Positions 27,890-40,684 of a stretch of 64,000 nucleotides of DNA are shown here, in pieces (position 1 is the stretch's first letter; every line of letters starts with the position of its first letter). Origin of the DNA: Doris montereyensis (taxonomy: Eukaryota > Mollusca > Gastropoda > Nudibranchia > Dorididae); NCBI GenBank assembly GCA_037039925.1, contig JAXRKP010000532.1, positions 156,001 through 220,000 of the forward strand. Direction: 5' to 3'. The notes beneath the pieces were generated by a model. The model was not told the DNA's origin and did no database searches. It worked only from the letters and a program-made list of their open reading frames with translations. Position numbers and translations under genes: made by a program.

Positions 27890-29500
27890 TGGTTGATTTC
27901 GATGGCTCGGGTTACCCTTTGGCATGTCCATCTTTCCTGAAACATTTCAGATGAAAGTTTTGGAACTATTTGGTGACCTTTCTGGCATTGTTACTGTTCA
28001 CGATGACATTATCGTGCATGGCAGCAGGAAAATAATCTGAACATGATGAACGATTTCATCGATTCTTGCAAAAATGTGAACTGTAAAATGCGAAGTTAAA
28101 TAAAGAAAAGCTGGAGCTTGCCACTGCTACCATCACATTCGTAGGTCATGTGATTTCCGACACGGGTATAAGTACGGATCCTGAGAGAGTAAAAACTATC
28201 CGCGATTTCCCAACGCCAAGGTCAGTGTCTGAAGTTCGACGATTTTTTTTGGGAATGACACGTCAAAGATTTCGCCTTGACGAAATCAAAACGGTTAAAA
28301 TGTATCATTTTGCAAGACTGACCTGATACTAAAGATAAAGCTGTTCTTCCTTATTTTAACCATCGTGATGAACTCACTTCATACTAAAGATAATGATGTT
28401 CTTCCTTATTTTAACCATCGATAATGATGTTCTTCATACTAAAGATAATGATGTTCTTATTTTAACCATCATCATACTAAAGATAATGATGTTTTTCCTT
28501 ATTTTAACCATCGTGATGAACTCACATCATACTAAAGATAATGATGTTCTTCCTTATTTTAACCATCGTGATGAACTCACTTCATACTAAAGATAATGAT
28601 GTTCTTCCTTATTCTAACCATCATGATGAACTCACATCACTGTGCATGATGGAATCCATTTACAAAGTGGCCATACCGCAAACGTTATCCCTCAAATTCT
28701 TTGCCATGGACCTCACAATTAAGGTCCATTCTGGTCACCATGGTATCAACTCTTGTCTTCGTAAAACCCGAGAGCTCGTTTTCTGGCCAGATGGCTTGTG
28801 CCTAATGACATATGTACTTTTGTCGGAGCTTGTGATGCTTGCGCTATGTATTCTCTGAGGCAAGACAAGCAACCTCTACAAACATATGAAATGCCATATA
28901 TATATCGTCTTGGGCAAAATGTTGACACTGACATTTTCTTTGAAAGGAAGGTGTTATATTGTAACAGAGGATTTACATTATGTTCGTTCATAGAAATAGA
29001 AGTGGATTATATTTAGGATGTAATTTACTTCCTCTGTATTACTTCACAAGTTAAAACACCACTTTGCTCGGCATAAAATTCCTGATGTGGTTTTAAGTGA
29101 TATTGGCACTCAGTACACGTTTGAAGAGTTAATTAAATTCGCCGAAGAGCGGAATTTTCTCCATAACAGAATAACCCCTGGTCATTTCAAAGCAAATTGT
29201 GTCCCCAAGTCATCTTCGAAAATCATGAGGCAAATAAGGATTAAATGTCATCGAGCAAACGAATATCCTTATCTTGATATGCTCAACCTTAGCCATATAC
29301 CTACTGAAAATGTGAAAGTTTCTCTACGTCACCAGTTCAGCGTCTCAGCCAAGCTCTCATCCCAACATCGGTGGATGCACAAAGACGTCAAAGATTCCAG
29401 TTAGCGAGAAAAAGAAGATGGAGATGAAAAGGCTAAAAGAAAATATCGGAGAAACACACACCGATACATCGTTCCTCGTTGCCATCATTATCGACCGTTA
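27890..29500 (+). mobile_element. Ty3/mdg4 (gypsy-type) LTR retrotransposon pol, decayed
   Basis: Shifting plus frames carry pol landmarks in the correct order. RT: FGMSIF and VHDDIIVHG (the aspartate pair of the palm, first Tyr/Ala position His) near 27995-28021, then FVGHVISDTG near 28140 and EVRRF near 28235. Integrase: HHGINSC and CDACAMYS (HHCC zinc domain, 28735-28850), TDIFF near 28940, SDIGTQYT near 29096. The pattern suits the K02A2.6-like branch. RNase H is missing or replaced by a tandem array (28320-28640), frames are broken, and the third catalytic Glu of integrase looks lost (ANCVPKSSSK). No LTRs were identified. Old, inactive copy. Confidence 0.85.
28320..28640 (+). repeat. 55-bp tandem array inside pol
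   Basis: About six full or truncated copies of ATACTAAAGATAATGATGTT, CTTCCTTATTTTAACCATCG, TGATGAACTCACTTC. In one frame a unit reads DNDVLPYFNHRDELTS, the segment that normally precedes the integrase zinc domain. The array is thus local amplification of coding DNA. Confidence 0.85.
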
Positions 29501-29759
29501 GGATGCAACTAATCAACAAACAAAAAGAATAACTTATGAATGCATCCCCATGCTAATGACTCTATAATAATTTTACATGTATTAACAATGTCAGTATCAA
29601 TAAACCACTGGATTACTAGACATTTTCACACTGGGCATCGTCAACAAAGAGAATGATAAAATAATATCCAACACTAATGTACCATGCAAACATCAAAGAA
29701 TGGACAGGCTGTATGATGATGACAATGACCGTAAATAGCATATGGTGATATGCCTGTTT

Positions 29760-30005
29760 GTAGTGTCGGTGGCCGAGTAGTAAGGCTGTCGGACTTGGGG
29801 TCACGAGGTCTCGGGTTCCAATCTTAGCAAAGCTAGGCCCGGTACAAATGGGTCCACTCACTGGCTTGGGAGGAAATATCTGTGTCAGACTAGCGTCCCG
29901 TCCAGGAGGTGGTCATTTTTTATCACCTATTCCGTTTCACACTCTAGAAACCAGGATAAATAAGCGCCGACTCGATGTGCCGTAATGACCTTGATGAAGG
30001 AAATT
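29760..30005 (+). mobile_element. SINE A copy, internally deleted
   Basis: The head GTGTCGGTGGCCGAGTAGTA and B-box region GGGTTCCAATCTTAGC are followed by a jump over the CACGCATTTTCCCC block. The tail (CAGACTAGCGTCCCGTCCAG ... ) is present and diverged. Confidence 0.82.
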
Positions 30006-30915
30006 AAGGACATGCCTGTGTTCATCATGACCACACGCGTGTAGAATTACCAATTCAGTGATCAGAGGAAGAATAAGCATACATGAATAAACTTAAACCC
30101 ATACACCGGAAGGTAGAATGGGAGCTGATAAAGAAAGAAAGAGAGAATAAACTTATGATATTGGATTCTTCTTTATTATTGTTGTTGTGATCAGGCACCC
30201 CTGTTGTGGTGGTTTGGTCATTGTGGCAAAAAACGGTGCCCTTTAAAAGACTGTCCATCTGGGTACCATTCAAGTTCAAGGGTCAAGGTGGGAGAGGAAG
30301 GGAAGACAGAAAAAGGGGGGGGGCGGGCGTGGTAAAAAAAATGTTGCTGAGTGAAACGGGGAGAGTTTCGCTACACCACTACCACGACCCGAGCTCTTGC
30401 ATATTTTGTGATCGTCAGAGTCCAGAGGCGGAGACAACGAAGTGTTCCGGGCAGTGTTTCCAATACAACGCCTGCATATTAATCCGTAGATATGGCGGCG
30501 TGTCCATTTGAGATTTTGTTGTCACGCACTGATCTAACTAGTAGCAAATTGCCGTCACCCGCACAATGAGACAATGTCGCATTTTGCCTGTCTCGAATTC
30601 TATAGCGTGAGGTGGCACAGTTGACACGATTATAGCCTCTCCCCCCCTTTTCCCCTCCCCCTGAACAGAACGCACAATTTTCTCCCCAGTTGATGCTGGT
30701 ACCCATTTTCGACTAAATCGAGTGGGAAATGCCTGTTAATAATTGTCTTACCCAGAAACCACTGTGTCAAACCTGTCCAATGGCCACGGCCGACAGCCTG
30801 ACCTCTAAATCTAAGCTGTCGCCGCCATGGTCATGACTGGGCTAGCACGTTATAGTTATAGGCAGGCGGGACAAATGTCGAGAAAATACAACAATAAAGC
30901 TTAGCTACTCACTGT
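30006..30915. other. Intergenic, nothing recognised
   Basis: GC-richer patches around 30230-30500 and 30580-30700 contain short open frames without family resemblance. No repeat or gene could be supported. Confidence 0.4.
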
Positions 30916-30917
30916 GC

Positions 30918-31180
30918 TTGGCGTCGGTGGCCGAGTGGTCAGGCTGCCGGACTGGAGATCATGAGGTCCAGGGAATGCCAGGCCCGACGTTGTGTTCCTT
31001 GAGAAAGACACTTAACACGCATTTTCCCCACTCAGCCCAGCTGCAAAATGGTTACAAGCACTAGCTTGAAAGTAAAAACCTGTGTCAGACTAGCGTCCTA
31101 TTCAGGAGGTGATTATTATCACATGTTCCGCTTCACGCTATAGAAACAGGGATAAGCTCCGGCCGTAATGGCTTACTCAT
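30918..31180 (+). mobile_element. SINE A copy with broken B-box
   Basis: The head GGCGTCGGTGGCCGAGTGGT and AGGCTGCCGGACTGGAGATC are intact. The B-box GGTTCGAATCC is deleted (GGTCCAGGGAATGCC). The body and tail are typical. Confidence 0.85.
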
Positions 31181-31247
31181 TATGCACGTCTGTATTTTAG
31201 GAAGCGAGAAGAGAGCAGAATGACTGAGATGTTTGCAGTTAGTGTCT

Positions 31248-31445
31248 CAGGGGACTCGATAGTCCAGAGGTAAGGTGTCGGCCTCTCAGCCAAAAGGTTA
31301 TGGGTTCAAGCCCCGACAATGGTTGAACATTTTTCTCGAGATTTTGTTCGAGTATAATCTCTCCCCCCCCCCCCCACCCCTGGTCCAAGTAGCCCTAGTC
31401 CCTGTGTACAGGACAGTCAGGGCAAAATAAAAAAATTCTACCAAA
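31248..31445 (+). mobile_element. SINE B copy
   Basis: Head GGGACTCGATAGTCCAGAGG, GTCGGCCTCTCAGCCAAAAG and a clean B-box GGTTCAAGCCC at about 31303. The body contains a C14 run at 31363 followed by CCCCTGGTCCAAGTAG, the same place where minus-strand copies at 46240 and 52202 carry G-runs. Confidence 0.82.
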
Positions 31446-31754
31446 AAAAAAACCCAGAACAACATTAACAAACAAACCGAGATCACCTTAGTTGTAGATA
31501 TGAGTAAAATCAAATCAAATCAAAATTACAGTGTCCCAGTCTCAGCACCTGTGAGTTTCACAAGTTATCGATAATCGATAATAAATATCATATGTGTCAA
31601 TGGCAATGCTATACGATGTATTGTAGGAAGACGGGGCTGGTTTGACTTCAAAGTTATGTCTCACTCTCACTCATTGTGAGCATTGCATTTGTTGCCAAAG
31701 AAGTCTTGTCTTGTCGTAATGTCTGGAAGTTTCAAGCCGTTGTTGCGCGATCAA

Positions 31755-32025
31755 TAAATAGTAGTGCGAGTTTGTAATCGACGACGACACTAGCTCCAAA
31801 CACTGTCGGAGGGCCTCTGTTTTTCTTCTCCTTCACATGCCTTGACGACATGTGCCTCACTTGCATTATGGTTTCCGCATTGGATTCAGGCGTAAATAAG
31901 TACCCAGCTACAAGCAGAGGAGAATCTTGTCAGAGGGTTAGTATGAATCACCTATTAGGCAGCCCTTATTATAATATTACGATCTCCATGGAGTCAAGAA
32001 GGTAATTGAATGAATTGCAAGCAAT
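31755..32025 (+). mobile_element. SINE C copy, diverged
   Basis: TTTGTAATCGACGACGACAC and GCGTAAATAAGTACCCAGCT match the head and middle of family C. The tail CTCCATGGAGTCAAGAAGG is similar to CTCCCCAGGAGTTGAGAAGG. Confidence 0.68.
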
Positions 32026-32097
32026 TGGATAATTAATGTAGAGATGGAAACCTTCACTTGTGGGGGGGATGCAGGCTACAAATCCATCTTTATCGTG

Positions 32098-33530
<1,433 letters not shown>

Positions 33531-33756
33531 TCTATCTCCTTCTCACCTTTTATTACTTACGTATTTTCATATTTTTATTCCATCCTAGATCTGAACCTTT
33601 CATTCTCGCTCATTCTTCACACCCCTCTCTACTACGTTTCTTATCATCACAGTCTTTGTATTTCTTTCTTCCTCCTTTCTGTTTTTTCTTTTGACATCAC
33701 ATTGTGTGATGCCTGAGGTAACTTAGATCTAGATTCTAGAATTTCTCGTTTGTTAT

Positions 33757-33790
33757 CTGACGAAGGGTTATACCCGAAACGTCACGTGTT
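33757..33790 (+). other. Hammerhead-like core or retroelement hairpin
   Basis: CTGACGA, a GGG-TTATA-CCC hairpin, then GAAAC. This matches the order of the hammerhead ribozyme core (CUGANGA / stem II / GAAAC). The stem II register is imperfect, and the base at the expected cleavage position does not clearly fit. Known Penelope-like elements carry hammerhead motifs; no Penelope ORF is visible here. Confidence 0.3.
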
Positions 33791-33799
33791 TGTTCTATC

Positions 33800-34425
33800 T
33801 TTATTAGTGGAGTTGTCACTTATTGTCACTTCCTTTATTTCATTCAAAGTCAGTATTTATCAACTCTCCTTTAATTTAAAAGAAAATGTAACTCTCTGGC
33901 GATGTCATCTATTGCATTATCCAGGCGTTCATTGAACGAGTGAATAGAAATCACAATTAAATACAAATTACAGAGAAAAAAAGAATCCTGGTGATAGTAC
34001 AAATAATAACGAAAAAAACTAACCCTCTAACTTGCTGGCGTCATATTGATTACAAAGGCACAACAACACGATGTTTTGAGCAACGATACCTTCTTTACAA
34101 GTAATATTATACAGTCCCTCTACTGTAGCTAGGCCTATCTTATTTTTTTCCATATTTATTCTTTAGGCCTACCCAATAATAATTTACATTATTATTAGGC
34201 CTACCGTACCTCTTAAAAACTATAAATAGCTGGGTACATTTAGTTTTGTTTCGGTGATTATTTCGATCCTTTTCAACGTAACCGGAAAGCAAGTAGGATG
34301 ATGAACTTTTATAACAGAGTATCTGATTAGAGGATATTTTAATCTCGACCAATCAAAATATTGAAACTGAAAGGAAGTGGAAACGCTCAACCCTGTGAGA
34401 GTCGCATGATCATATGACATCTACG
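33800..34425. other. Upstream intergenic, nothing recognised
   Basis: AT-rich unique sequence upstream of the V-ATPase gene, including several AGGCCTA words. No feature could be supported. Confidence 0.45.
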
Positions 34426-34529
34426 TCACTCGCCATCTTCACCAGCAAGCACCGGGAGAATCGTCACTCTGCATAAATTTTACATTCTAAGCACCCAACT
34501 TTCACATCCAGACACGGGAACAAATAATA
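34425..34529 (+). promoter_or_regulatory. Probable core promoter/5' UTR of the V-ATPase gene
   Basis: ACTCGCCATCTTC at 34428-34440 contains GCCATCTT, the reverse of the YY1 word AAGATGGC, often placed at transcription starts of housekeeping genes. It lies about 90 bp upstream of the ATG, with no TATA box in place. AACAAATAATAATGG gives an A at -3 and G at +4. Confidence 0.45.
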
Positions 34530-34611
34530 ATGGCTGAATACGATTATAATGCCCCACCTTACGCTCCATTCTTTGGTGTAATGGGAGTTACCGCTGCCAT
34601 GTCATTTTGTG
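34530..34611 (+). CDS. ATP6V0C: ATP6V0C exon 1
   Basis: Encodes the luminal N-terminus and the start of helix 1: [19 protein letters not shown] and then VTAAMSFC. Donor TGTG|GTAAGT, phase 1. The N-terminus differs from vertebrates, as usual for this family. Confidence 0.93.
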
Positions 34612-34774
34612 GTAAGTAAATGTAAAATAGACCGAGTGAACTCTTGAAATATTCGTCAATATTTGAGACATGGCTGCACGCGATGTCGTCGTAAACATGT
34701 CAAACAATCGCCCATTTTCATTTTACTTAGCAAGGAATATAACGATTTATTGTAAATATAGATTCTCTATACAT

Positions 34775-34822
<48 letters not shown>

Positions 34823-37800
34823 CATGTACCAAGAGATGTGTCTGTATTTGATTTAGAAATGTCCTAGGTCGACAGATTTGTCGATTAGAAGATCGGTAGA
34901 GATCCACCGCTAGCCACTAATTTAGATTATAGAAAAGGATCTAAATCTAGATATTAGAATCTATGACTTCAGTGACTGGACCTGGCTCAAAATCTATGTC
35001 CAACATCACTCATTCCTCTACTGTTAGATTCTAGATAGTTTGAATTGAAAAGGTCCAGTCTTTAGTGACTGGTAGATTTTAAGATCAGTAAATCTGTCAT
35101 GGCACAGCATCATCTAGGTTTAGAATCTAGATTAGATTAGATCCAATGCAATAGTAATAGTATGCAATAATATACAGAAATAGTAGGTAATTCAGCATAA
35201 TTGCACTTTGGCGCCGATAAGCAGTATCAAATTTTGAAAATGGTTAAACGATACTGTTCATTGTGTATCGCTGAACGGACACTGCAAAAACACTCACTCT
35301 CTCCCGCTGACTGATCGCGATGTAGCCAGGGCCTTCCGTGATCTCCTCTCACTATCTATTACATACCTGTACATCTTTCAACTATTAGCGGAACCGCCAA
35401 TCGTAAAATTACAGGGGAAAGACGAACGGCTTGTCAACGAGCAGACCAGTACTCTGAATGTTTTTCCTGACTGACCACGAAGCAATCTAAAAATAGATTG
35501 ATCGGCTTGACCCACAGTGCCTCGCTGTCTTTCTCCCGCGTTGCATTACACCTCACGAAACACACCCATTAGCGCGACCCTTTTCTCACCTGGACACAAC
35601 ACACGCTCGGACAACTGCTCTATGAGATATGTCTGCACACGCTTAATGTTCCAACCCCCCCCCCAATTCTATTTCTTTGTTATTGCCAATATTTTAGTCA
35701 GAAGAATTTGAAGAAATCAATTTTGCCTCGAAAAGAAATGCGAGAGATTTGTTCAGAACTCATACGAGTACGATTTAGGCCTCATTAAAACAACAAACAA
35801 AAACATATGAGCCTGGCTCTCGCTTGTAGGATTTAACATGGGCTTACAAAATGTAAATCTGATCCACATAGAAAGGTGGCGTTGTTGATCTGACTTTGAT
35901 TTTTTTTTTGTGTTATTGCATTGTTTTTGTGAACCTTCCAACAAAATAAGACTCAGCTTCTTTGCTGGTTTGAAAAGTTTCAAAGCAATCTGTTATTGTT
36001 TAGAATAACTAAAGTGCATAGCTGCCAACCAGTATGTAAAAGTCTGTATTTATCTTGAAAAGTGCGTATTCACGGGTTAACTATTTTTTTGTAATAAAGG
36101 CACAGATTGAAGGAAATTTGGAGGACATTGCAAAGATACCATTCTGAGTTTGCAACACTAATGTCATACTTTACCAGAACAAAAGGCAATTTGCAGTTTT
36201 TTTGTTATGTACGTAAAGTGGGTTAATTCATGTTGAATTGCCAATGTGTTCTGGAATATTACTGACCGTCATGCAATTTAGAATTACATTGCACGCTCAG
36301 AGTCTGTTTTTCAACTTGAAAAAGGTTGGCAGCAGTGAAAAAGGATGAAATACAGTCTCTATTTGGATGGCTAGATGTGGTTCAGATGGCTTTTGTTGAT
36401 AGCCTTCATAAAATCTGGAAATAGGTTTGAGTCATCATCTTAAAGCATTCATTGGGTTCCCATGCGTCATGGGAAATCAGGAGAAAAGAATTTTTCCGGT
36501 CGGGAAGATATCAGGGAAAACTATATGTTCAGGACAAGAGTCAGTTGACATGAACAAGTTGTTGGACAACGAATGATCACTTTGTCATCCATTCTAGTCA
36601 TCTACGTTTTGTTGCCTAATATTGAAACTAAACAACTCTGATACCTTCTTTAGAAGTATAAAATATGCCGGGGAAGTAGTATCAGTGTTCGACTCAAAAT
36701 CACATAAATCTTCTAGTTCTAGATTCAGTGTACTCGTATTGGCCTACGGCCCTGGGCATTCTTCATTTTGACATAACTCTGGTGGAAAGAAGTGTGTGGT
36801 CGAGTAGGTGTGTGTCAGAGGGGGAGAGAGAGGACAGAATTGCTGTGCATGTGTTAGTGCAGTCATGCACGCAAGTGTGTGTGAAAAGAGAAAGGATTTT
36901 GTGTATGTTAGGAACAGAGAGCAGTTTACAACGACTGAAAAGGGAATGCATGGAAGAATAGAGGAGGTTGGATGATTTACAGTGCAAGGTTGAAGAGTTC
37001 TCATGTACACACAATCTGATAGAAGCAGGAGTGGGTGTGTGTGAGGAAAGTGTTTGTACCATGCGATTTTGTTTTTGGATGTTAGCGTAATTAAGGGAAT
37101 GATAGGGCTAACAGCTGTCAGGTAAAATCAAGCTTTTTTGTTTTTTACAGCATTGTATGGGAATCCTGATTCAATGATATTTACAGTGATTTGCCAGCGT
37201 TTGTTTACCTTATACTGTATCATGACCTTTTGAAATTGATGTCAGATTGCAAGTACTTTAGGTTTTTTTTTTTAAAGTTTGCAAACATAAGATAAAGCAA
37301 AGAAATTTGGAAAACTGTTGAGCTGTGTGTTAGTCCTTTCGGCAAATGTTTTTTTGTAATAATGTAAAGTAACTTCAGTGTGTTGTAGTTGGAGCCATTG
37401 ACTGCCCTCACGTGACCGCTAGTGGCATCTGGGATCAGCTCTATTAGCAAGCACAATTATTGACATCTGCTTACAGTGACATAGTTGCCAACCAGTGCGT
37501 TAAAAATGTATTTAGTATGTTTGTTTTTTTTTAGGCTATAACTCTGTTTACCTTGAAAAGTGCTTATAAGAGGGTGCATTTTAAAAACAAGAAGCCGTTA
37601 GTTAACTGTGTAGACCCAGCGAGATTGGAGCTTGTCCTGAGATGCCATTTTGAGTTTTCAAAACTACCCTCACACTTTGCCACAAAAGTCAGTAATCGGC
37701 ATACATTTTTTGTTTTTTTTTACCTTGAACTCAAAGCTTAAATTATAGTTAAACAATCCATGATTCATGTTTTATGGGCCGCCGTGCAAGTTCTCGCGGT

Positions 37801-40684
37801 CATCTGTTTTCTATCTGAAAAGGTTGGCAGCTATGCATTAAAATCTGAACTAGAACTATTTTCCTTTTTATCATTGAACATTTTAGTTCATATCAAAGCA
37901 TGTGTGGTGCTGGACAGAAGATTTCAAAGAATTGTCTTTTCTTTTCTTTTCTCAGCATTGGGAGCTGCCTATGGAACAGCCAAGTCAGGTACAGGAATCT
38001 CAGCAATGGCCGTCATGAAGCCAGAGTTGATTATGAAATCCGTCATTCCTGTGGTCATGGCTGGTATCATTGCCATCTATGGTCTGGTAGTGGCTGTCGT
38101 CATCATTCAGGGTTTCAGCACTGATGGCTACACTCTTTACAAGTAAGACTTTTGCTGTATTTATGGGTAAAATGAGTAGTTTTGTCAACACGTTTGACTA
38201 GGCTGTCACATTTAAGATTTTAGGTTGGCAAGGCAAAGTTCAAAGCCCTACACGAGTCACTTTGGGACTGACTCATTACGGTTTGAAGGGCCACTGTGTT
38301 GAGCCCGGCCTGCAAACTGCTTCCCTTTGATCATTGTTGAAACCTTTTTCTTTCAGCGATCAGAGTGGCTCGCCAAACCTTTTTTGGTCGTAATGCTAAT
38401 GTAAAATCAGTACTTTCCGCTAAGTCTGTTTTTGATTTCATTTTGCTACTGTACTGCTTGTGTTCAACACACGTTTCATCGCCCTGTTTCCATCAGCTGT
38501 TTTCTGCTTCATCGATTTTGTTGCTATAGACTGTTATTGTTACAATAGTGTCACGAAGAGGATTGAAAGTAATTTTCCTTATGCCACTCATCAGAAGCAA
38601 ACAGTAAGCTCAGAAAATGTAAACACACCACGGTGAACTGGTTGCCAAGAAGTAGAGGCTAGATCAGAATTTTCCAGTCAGCAGACCTGCTTAGTTTTAT
38701 GAATTTCTTGCTACTTCCGAAAAATCAATGCTGATTACAGAAATTTAAAACCATGAAAATTAGACTTTTTAGAGTACAAGGTTTTTTGTTAGCCGTGAAA
38801 CGATCAGTTCCATCGCTCCAAGACTTGCGACCCTTAATTTTCCGTACCAAATTCAGGTCTTCCTGATTACTCTTTATTATTCTATCACATGTTGATCTAT
38901 CGATTACACTGAAATGGTGATATACTCAGGCCAGCTATAAGCCTAGGTGGTACAATTCAGATGTCAATCGTCATTAATGCTCTTTTCCTGGTTCCGCAAG
39001 TTTTATTTTGAAAAAGGACTGTGCATTCAGATGTGTTCACATGCATATATATTGGATTATATACTTTACTGTATATATATGTCGATCTACGTGTGTTGTC
39101 AGAAATAGTTTAAGATCTGGACTTTTGACGTGTATTCTTAGATTGAAGGATGTCTAAATCCAGTTATCTATATCTAGATATAATCTAATTCTAGATCTTA
39201 TAGCCGAGAGATATTCAGATTTGATTCTACAACGTAGCTGAATCTAATGAAGGCCCTTAGTCTGTTCATTTACACATAGAATCTAGACTGTCGCATCTCA
39301 GTAGGCTAACAACGTTGGTGTCCACTTATGTGTTGTGTGTGCTCCTACTGAAGTGTCCATTGCTAGGTGAAGGCGAGCTACCGATAATGGCTGGTTAAAA
39401 TAACACATATATAAGAGATGAACTGTTAACTATCAGAGTTAAATTCTACCATTAAATCGTTACTTAGGTTGATATTCAGACCCAGATTCTTCAATGCCAA
39501 TGTTGCTACTAATTTTCATTTGAAATTACACTGAACAATGTATGAGCAGTTACTTAAGGTTGAGGTTGAAACTAGACAGGTCTGGGTCAGGGATTATGCA
39601 CACTAATGAGGTCAGATAAATTTATACCCTTTTGGACAGTAGCCTACATCATGTGCCATTTATCAGTTGATATTGGTGATTACATGGTATGCATCAAAGT
39701 CAAAGGGACTAACTACAAGTCATTTTTGCACTCCACAGGTACACAGTGACAATATTTATAAAAAATAGAAGATAAAGTGATTTTTAACACAATATAGGCA
39801 AATCTTTATGGATTTTGAATCTACTGCGAAGGCATATTTTTAGCTGTGACTTTTGACAATGTTCTTGACCCAGACAGGTTAAGAAATGTTTTTTTCTTTC
39901 TTTATCACTATCAGTTCTCATTCTACCTTCCAGTGTATGGCTTAAGGAAAAGTCTTCTGGTGTTCTTACATTGTCATTTAGTCTGTTATAGGAAGACCAC
40001 TGTTGGCATTTGAAGGGAAATCAATAAGAAGACCTCCATGTATATCATCAGTCCAGTTTCTTTTTTTACCCTTCCCTTGCCACGCTCCCACACACATTTC
40101 TTCTCACACAGTTGTCTACACCTCTATGTCTGTCGTCAATTGCAATATCTCTTCATTAAGTACATTTTCATTATTATTATTATCTATATCAGGCTTAATG
40201 TTGATAAAATAAAAAGGAAACAAGCAGCACTAGGTAATAGCAGCAAACAAGCTTAGTGTGTGAAAAGGATTCAAGAATTGCATGGCAGTCACAGCAGTTT
40301 GATACATGACGTTTGTCGGCTGGGCAAGAGAATTAATCAGTCACCTGTGTTTATATTCAAGTCAAATGAATGCTTTTACAAGGTGTTGTTGTGTTACGAT
40401 GTATTTTGCGGTTTGAATTTGAATGTAAGATTTCATAAATATATTTTTTTGTCTTTGTCTTTTTAAACCTACAGGAGCTTCATGCACCTTGGCGCTGGAT
40501 TAAGTGTTGGACTTAGCGGTATGGCTGCAGGTTTTTGCCATTGGAATTGTTGGAGATGCTGGTGTACGAGGAAACGGCTCAACAACAACCTCGATTGTTT
40601 GTGGGCATGATTCTTATCCTTATCTTTGCTGAAGTCTTGGGTCTATACGGGCTCATTGTTGCCCTCATCTTGTCTGTGAAGTAA
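34530..40684 (+). CDS. ATP6V0C: V-type proton ATPase 16-kDa proteolipid, subunit c (3 exons)
   Basis: Whole gene: exons 34530-34611, 37956-38142 and 40475-40684. The subunit forms the rotating c-ring of the membrane Vo sector and carries protons into endosomes, lysosomes and secretory vesicles. The expected protein is about 158 residues, with four transmembrane helices, glycine-rich helix 1 (AKSGTG), loops such as GDAGVR, and the proton-binding Glu of helix 4 ([10 protein letters not shown]). The first two exons and the start of exon 3 are intact. Exon 3 as written has an extra T and an extra A, so the frame hits TGA in the middle. The remaining sequence is highly conserved, so an assembly error is likelier than a pseudogene. 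No other V-ATPase gene is adjacent. Confidence 0.93.
34777..34818. repeat. (AT)n microsatellite
   Basis: About 21 AT dinucleotides in intron 1 of ATP6V0C. Confidence 0.98.
36017..36337. mobile_element. MITE-like element, copy 1
   Basis: Starts CATAGCTGCCAACCAGT and ends AAAAGGTTGGCAGCAGTG, an imperfect terminal inverted repeat. The interior (CTTGAAAAGTGCGTATTC, GCAAAGATACCATTCTGAGT) matches copy 2. No coding capacity. Confidence 0.7.
37480..37835. mobile_element. MITE-like element, copy 2
   Basis: Starts CATAGTTGCCAACCAGTG and ends AAAAGGTTGGCAGCTATG, inverted over 14 bases with one mismatch. It shares its interior with copy 1 (CCTTGAAAAGTGCTTAT, GAGATGCCATTTTGAGTTT, CACTTTGCCA). It ends 120 bp before exon 2. 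No clear target-site duplication was seen. Confidence 0.72.
37956..38142 (+). CDS. ATP6V0C: ATP6V0C exon 2
   Basis: 187 nt, phase 1 in and 2 out. Encodes [20 protein letters not shown] (helix 1), [18 protein letters not shown] and [12 protein letters not shown] (helix 2), and the loop [12 protein letters not shown]. Donor ACAA|GTAAGA. Strong family match with no breaks. Confidence 0.96.
38143..40474 (+). other. ATP6V0C intron 2
   Basis: 2.3 kb, unique and AT-rich; more AGATCTAGA-like words at 39170-39300. No nested gene or repeat array is apparent. Confidence 0.6.
40475..40684 (+). CDS. ATP6V0C: ATP6V0C exon 3, frame broken by two 1-bp insertions
   Basis: It starts [20 protein letters not shown] in the frame set by exon 2. 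At GGTTTTTGCC one extra T shifts the frame; at GGAAACGG one extra A shifts it again. After both, [20 protein letters not shown] and [11 protein letters not shown] follow to TAA (40682-40684). A third Gln codon (CAACAACAA, usually two) is an in-frame difference. As written, translation stops at a TGA near 40608. The helix-4 Glu is preserved. Confidence 0.93.

Larger units (their letters stand above)
34612..37955 (+). other. ATP6V0C intron 1
   Basis: 3.3 kb. It contains an (AT)n tract (34777-34818), AGATCTAGA-type words (34900-35160) and two copies of a TIR-bearing element (36017-36337, 37480-37835). The rest, including 36340-37470, shows nothing recognised. The acceptor at 37955 follows the pyrimidine tract TTTTCTTTTCTTTTCTCAG. 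Confidence 0.6.
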
